Source: G963662605 sp963667005 (lineage in GTDB: Bacteria; Bacteroidota; Ignavibacteria; Ignavibacteriales; Ignavibacteriaceae). Taken from it: DNA of 64,000 nt. A program made the position numbers and the translations under genes. This document shows, one piece after another, positions 63,267 through 64,000 of this stretch; position 1 is the stretch's first letter, and the number at the start of each line of letters is the position of its first letter. The stretch covers positions 2,046,001-2,110,000 of the forward strand of contig OY762937.1 of the NCBI GenBank assembly GCA_963667005.1, read 5' to 3'. The notes under the pieces are model-generated. The model had not been told where the DNA came from. It was given only the letters and a program-made list of their open reading frames with translations, and searched no databases.

Positions 63267-63298
63267 AAGCTTGTAGTGTCCTTCGTTCATAATGTAGT

Positions 63299-63417
63299 AG
63301 CCCTCACCCTCGGTCCCTCTCCCGGAGGGAGAAGGAGGTATGAAGAGGCAATGAGTATGTTTTGAGAGGCCCTATCCCTCTTCTCCTTCTGGGAGAAGAG
63401 GTTAGGTGATGAGGGCT
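63299..63417. repeat. Second REP/MITE-like inverted-repeat element
   Basis: A 119-base unit bounded by AGCCCTCA and TGAGGGCT. Inside are CCCTCACCCTCGGTCCCTCT and two hairpins: CCCTCTCCCGGAGGG and CTTCTCC-TTCT-GGGAGAAG. The sequence type and layout resemble the element at 12481-12587. It lies between the glycosidase and acyltransferase genes. Confidence 0.65.
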
Positions 63418-63531
63418 TCCTTATCTAAAATTCTCCTGTGCTAAAATTGATGTTGCTGCATGAGGAGATAAGTATATTCAATCGTAGCTACTCAACTTGA
63501 TATATGAGTAGCAGCACTGGAAGGAAATAAC

Positions 63532-64000
63532 ATGAGACAGGTCGTAGCGTCGACTACAAATCGGGCTGACGCTCTTGATGCCTTTCGTGGCTTGGCAATA
63601 CTTGGAATGATTTTGTCCGGCAGTATTCCTTTTAACGATATGTTGCCGGGATGGATGTATCATGCGCAGGTACCGCCGCCTCATCATGTGTTCAATCCGG
63701 ATTTACCGGGAATTACCTGGGTTGATCTGGTATTCCCGTTTTTTCTATTTGCATTGGGAGCCGCCATTCCATTGGCACTTTCAAAAAAACTTGAGCGGGG
63801 TATGCCTCTTTGGAAAGCATGCGCTCAAGCATTGTTGCGGGGAGTGATTTTATTGTTTTTCGCGATCTACATTCAACATATCAAACCGTTTTCTATTCTT
63901 TCAAATCCAGATACCAAAACATGGCTTCTTAGTTTGACCGGGTATGTTCTTCTTTTCCCAATGTTGCTGCGACTGCCGGCGACAATTAGGTCTTATTTCA
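63532..64000 (+). CDS. DUF5009/NagX-like membrane acyltransferase, partial
   Basis: The first 156 codons of a gene that runs past the window end. The protein starts MRQVVASTTNRADALDAFRG and continues LAILGMILSGSIPFNDMLPG, then PPPHHVFNPDLPGITWVDLV and FPFFLFALGAAIPLALSKKL. This is the pattern of DUF5009 proteins related to heparan-alpha-glucosaminide N-acetyltransferase and NagX, multi-span membrane proteins that acetylate sugars. GGAAGGAAATAAC precedes the ATG. Most of the gene is missing, so length and C-terminal domains cannot be judged. Confidence 0.85.
   Translation, partial: MRQVVASTTNRADALDAFRGLAILGMILSGSIPFNDMLPGWMYHAQVPPPHHVFNPDLPGITWVDLVFPFFLFALGAAIPLALSKKLERGMPLWKACAQALLRGVILLFFAIYIQHIKPFSILSNPDTKTWLLSLTGYVLLFPMLLRLPATIRSYF

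Overview
The window looks like chromosomal DNA of a free-living, Gram-negative member of the FCB (Fibrobacterota-Chlorobiota-Bacteroidota) group, most likely an Ignavibacteria-type bacterium. The best evidence is six secreted proteins ending in the type IX secretion (T9SS) type A sorting domain with the motif QNYPNPFNPxT, which is very common in Ignavibacteria and related lineages. A TonB-dependent receptor with a carboxypeptidase-like N-terminal domain, a DUF4249-type lipoprotein and FISUMP, DUF3160 and PL10 proteins agree with this. I saw no rRNA, tRNA, CRISPR array, transposase or phage gene.

Layout. 1-9.8 kb: a U32 peptidase-family protein, two large surface proteins (a deacetylase-like T9SS cargo and a G8-like protein with a dockerin-like end), and a SulP anion transporter fused to STAS and cyclic-nucleotide-binding domains. 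9.8-16.7 kb: a sugar-acid/pectin block with two Gfo/Idh/MocA oxidoreductases, a secreted cupin, a PL10 pectate lyase, a 2,3-diketo-L-gulonate reductase and an MFS transporter. 16.8-18.4 kb: small redox/sulfur-type membrane proteins. 18.5-25.4 kb: signalling, with a LOV-domain hybrid histidine kinase facing an operon of an NMT1/THI5-like periplasmic binding protein, a Cache-HAMP-SpoIIE phosphatase and a STAS protein. 25.7-29 kb: a duplicated LTxxQ lipoprotein and a thioredoxin-rhodanese-DUF1858 operon. 29.3-40.4 kb: TonB receptor/lipoprotein pair, FISUMP protein, secreted metallo-beta-lactamase-fold protein, lipoproteins and a beta-barrel candidate. 40.7-47.4 kb: a 2253-residue secreted endonuclease I with six Ig-like repeats and a dockerin-like end. 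47.5-53.3 kb: GNAT acetyltransferase, MASE1 sensor kinase, beta-helix protein and a small T9SS cargo. 53.4-56.5 kb: DUF3160 lipoprotein and its membrane-anchored partner. 56.7-60.4 kb: a compact, AT-rich three-gene operon that fits the ABC-three-component (ABC-3C) conflict systems. 61.1-64 kb: a GHL10-type glycosidase and the start of a DUF5009/NagX-like acyltransferase running off the window.

How the genes fit together. Much of the window encodes an extracellular polymer-degrading programme (pectate lyase, beta-helix protein, glycosidase, deacetylase-like protein, endonuclease I) with uptake and signalling. The most notable system is the ABC-3C operon at 56.7-60.4 kb, a probable anti-invader system made of a DUF3732 ABC ATPase with a zinc-hook-like motif, a middle component, and a protein whose N-terminus resembles DUF4297/Cap4-type nucleases. 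Other points of interest are the LOV photoreceptor kinase, the binding protein wired to a phosphatase without a transporter, the shared dockerin-like C-terminal module, an apparently permuted deacetylase, and several inverted-repeat elements.

All functional calls rest on motif recognition by eye. No database search or structure prediction was run.
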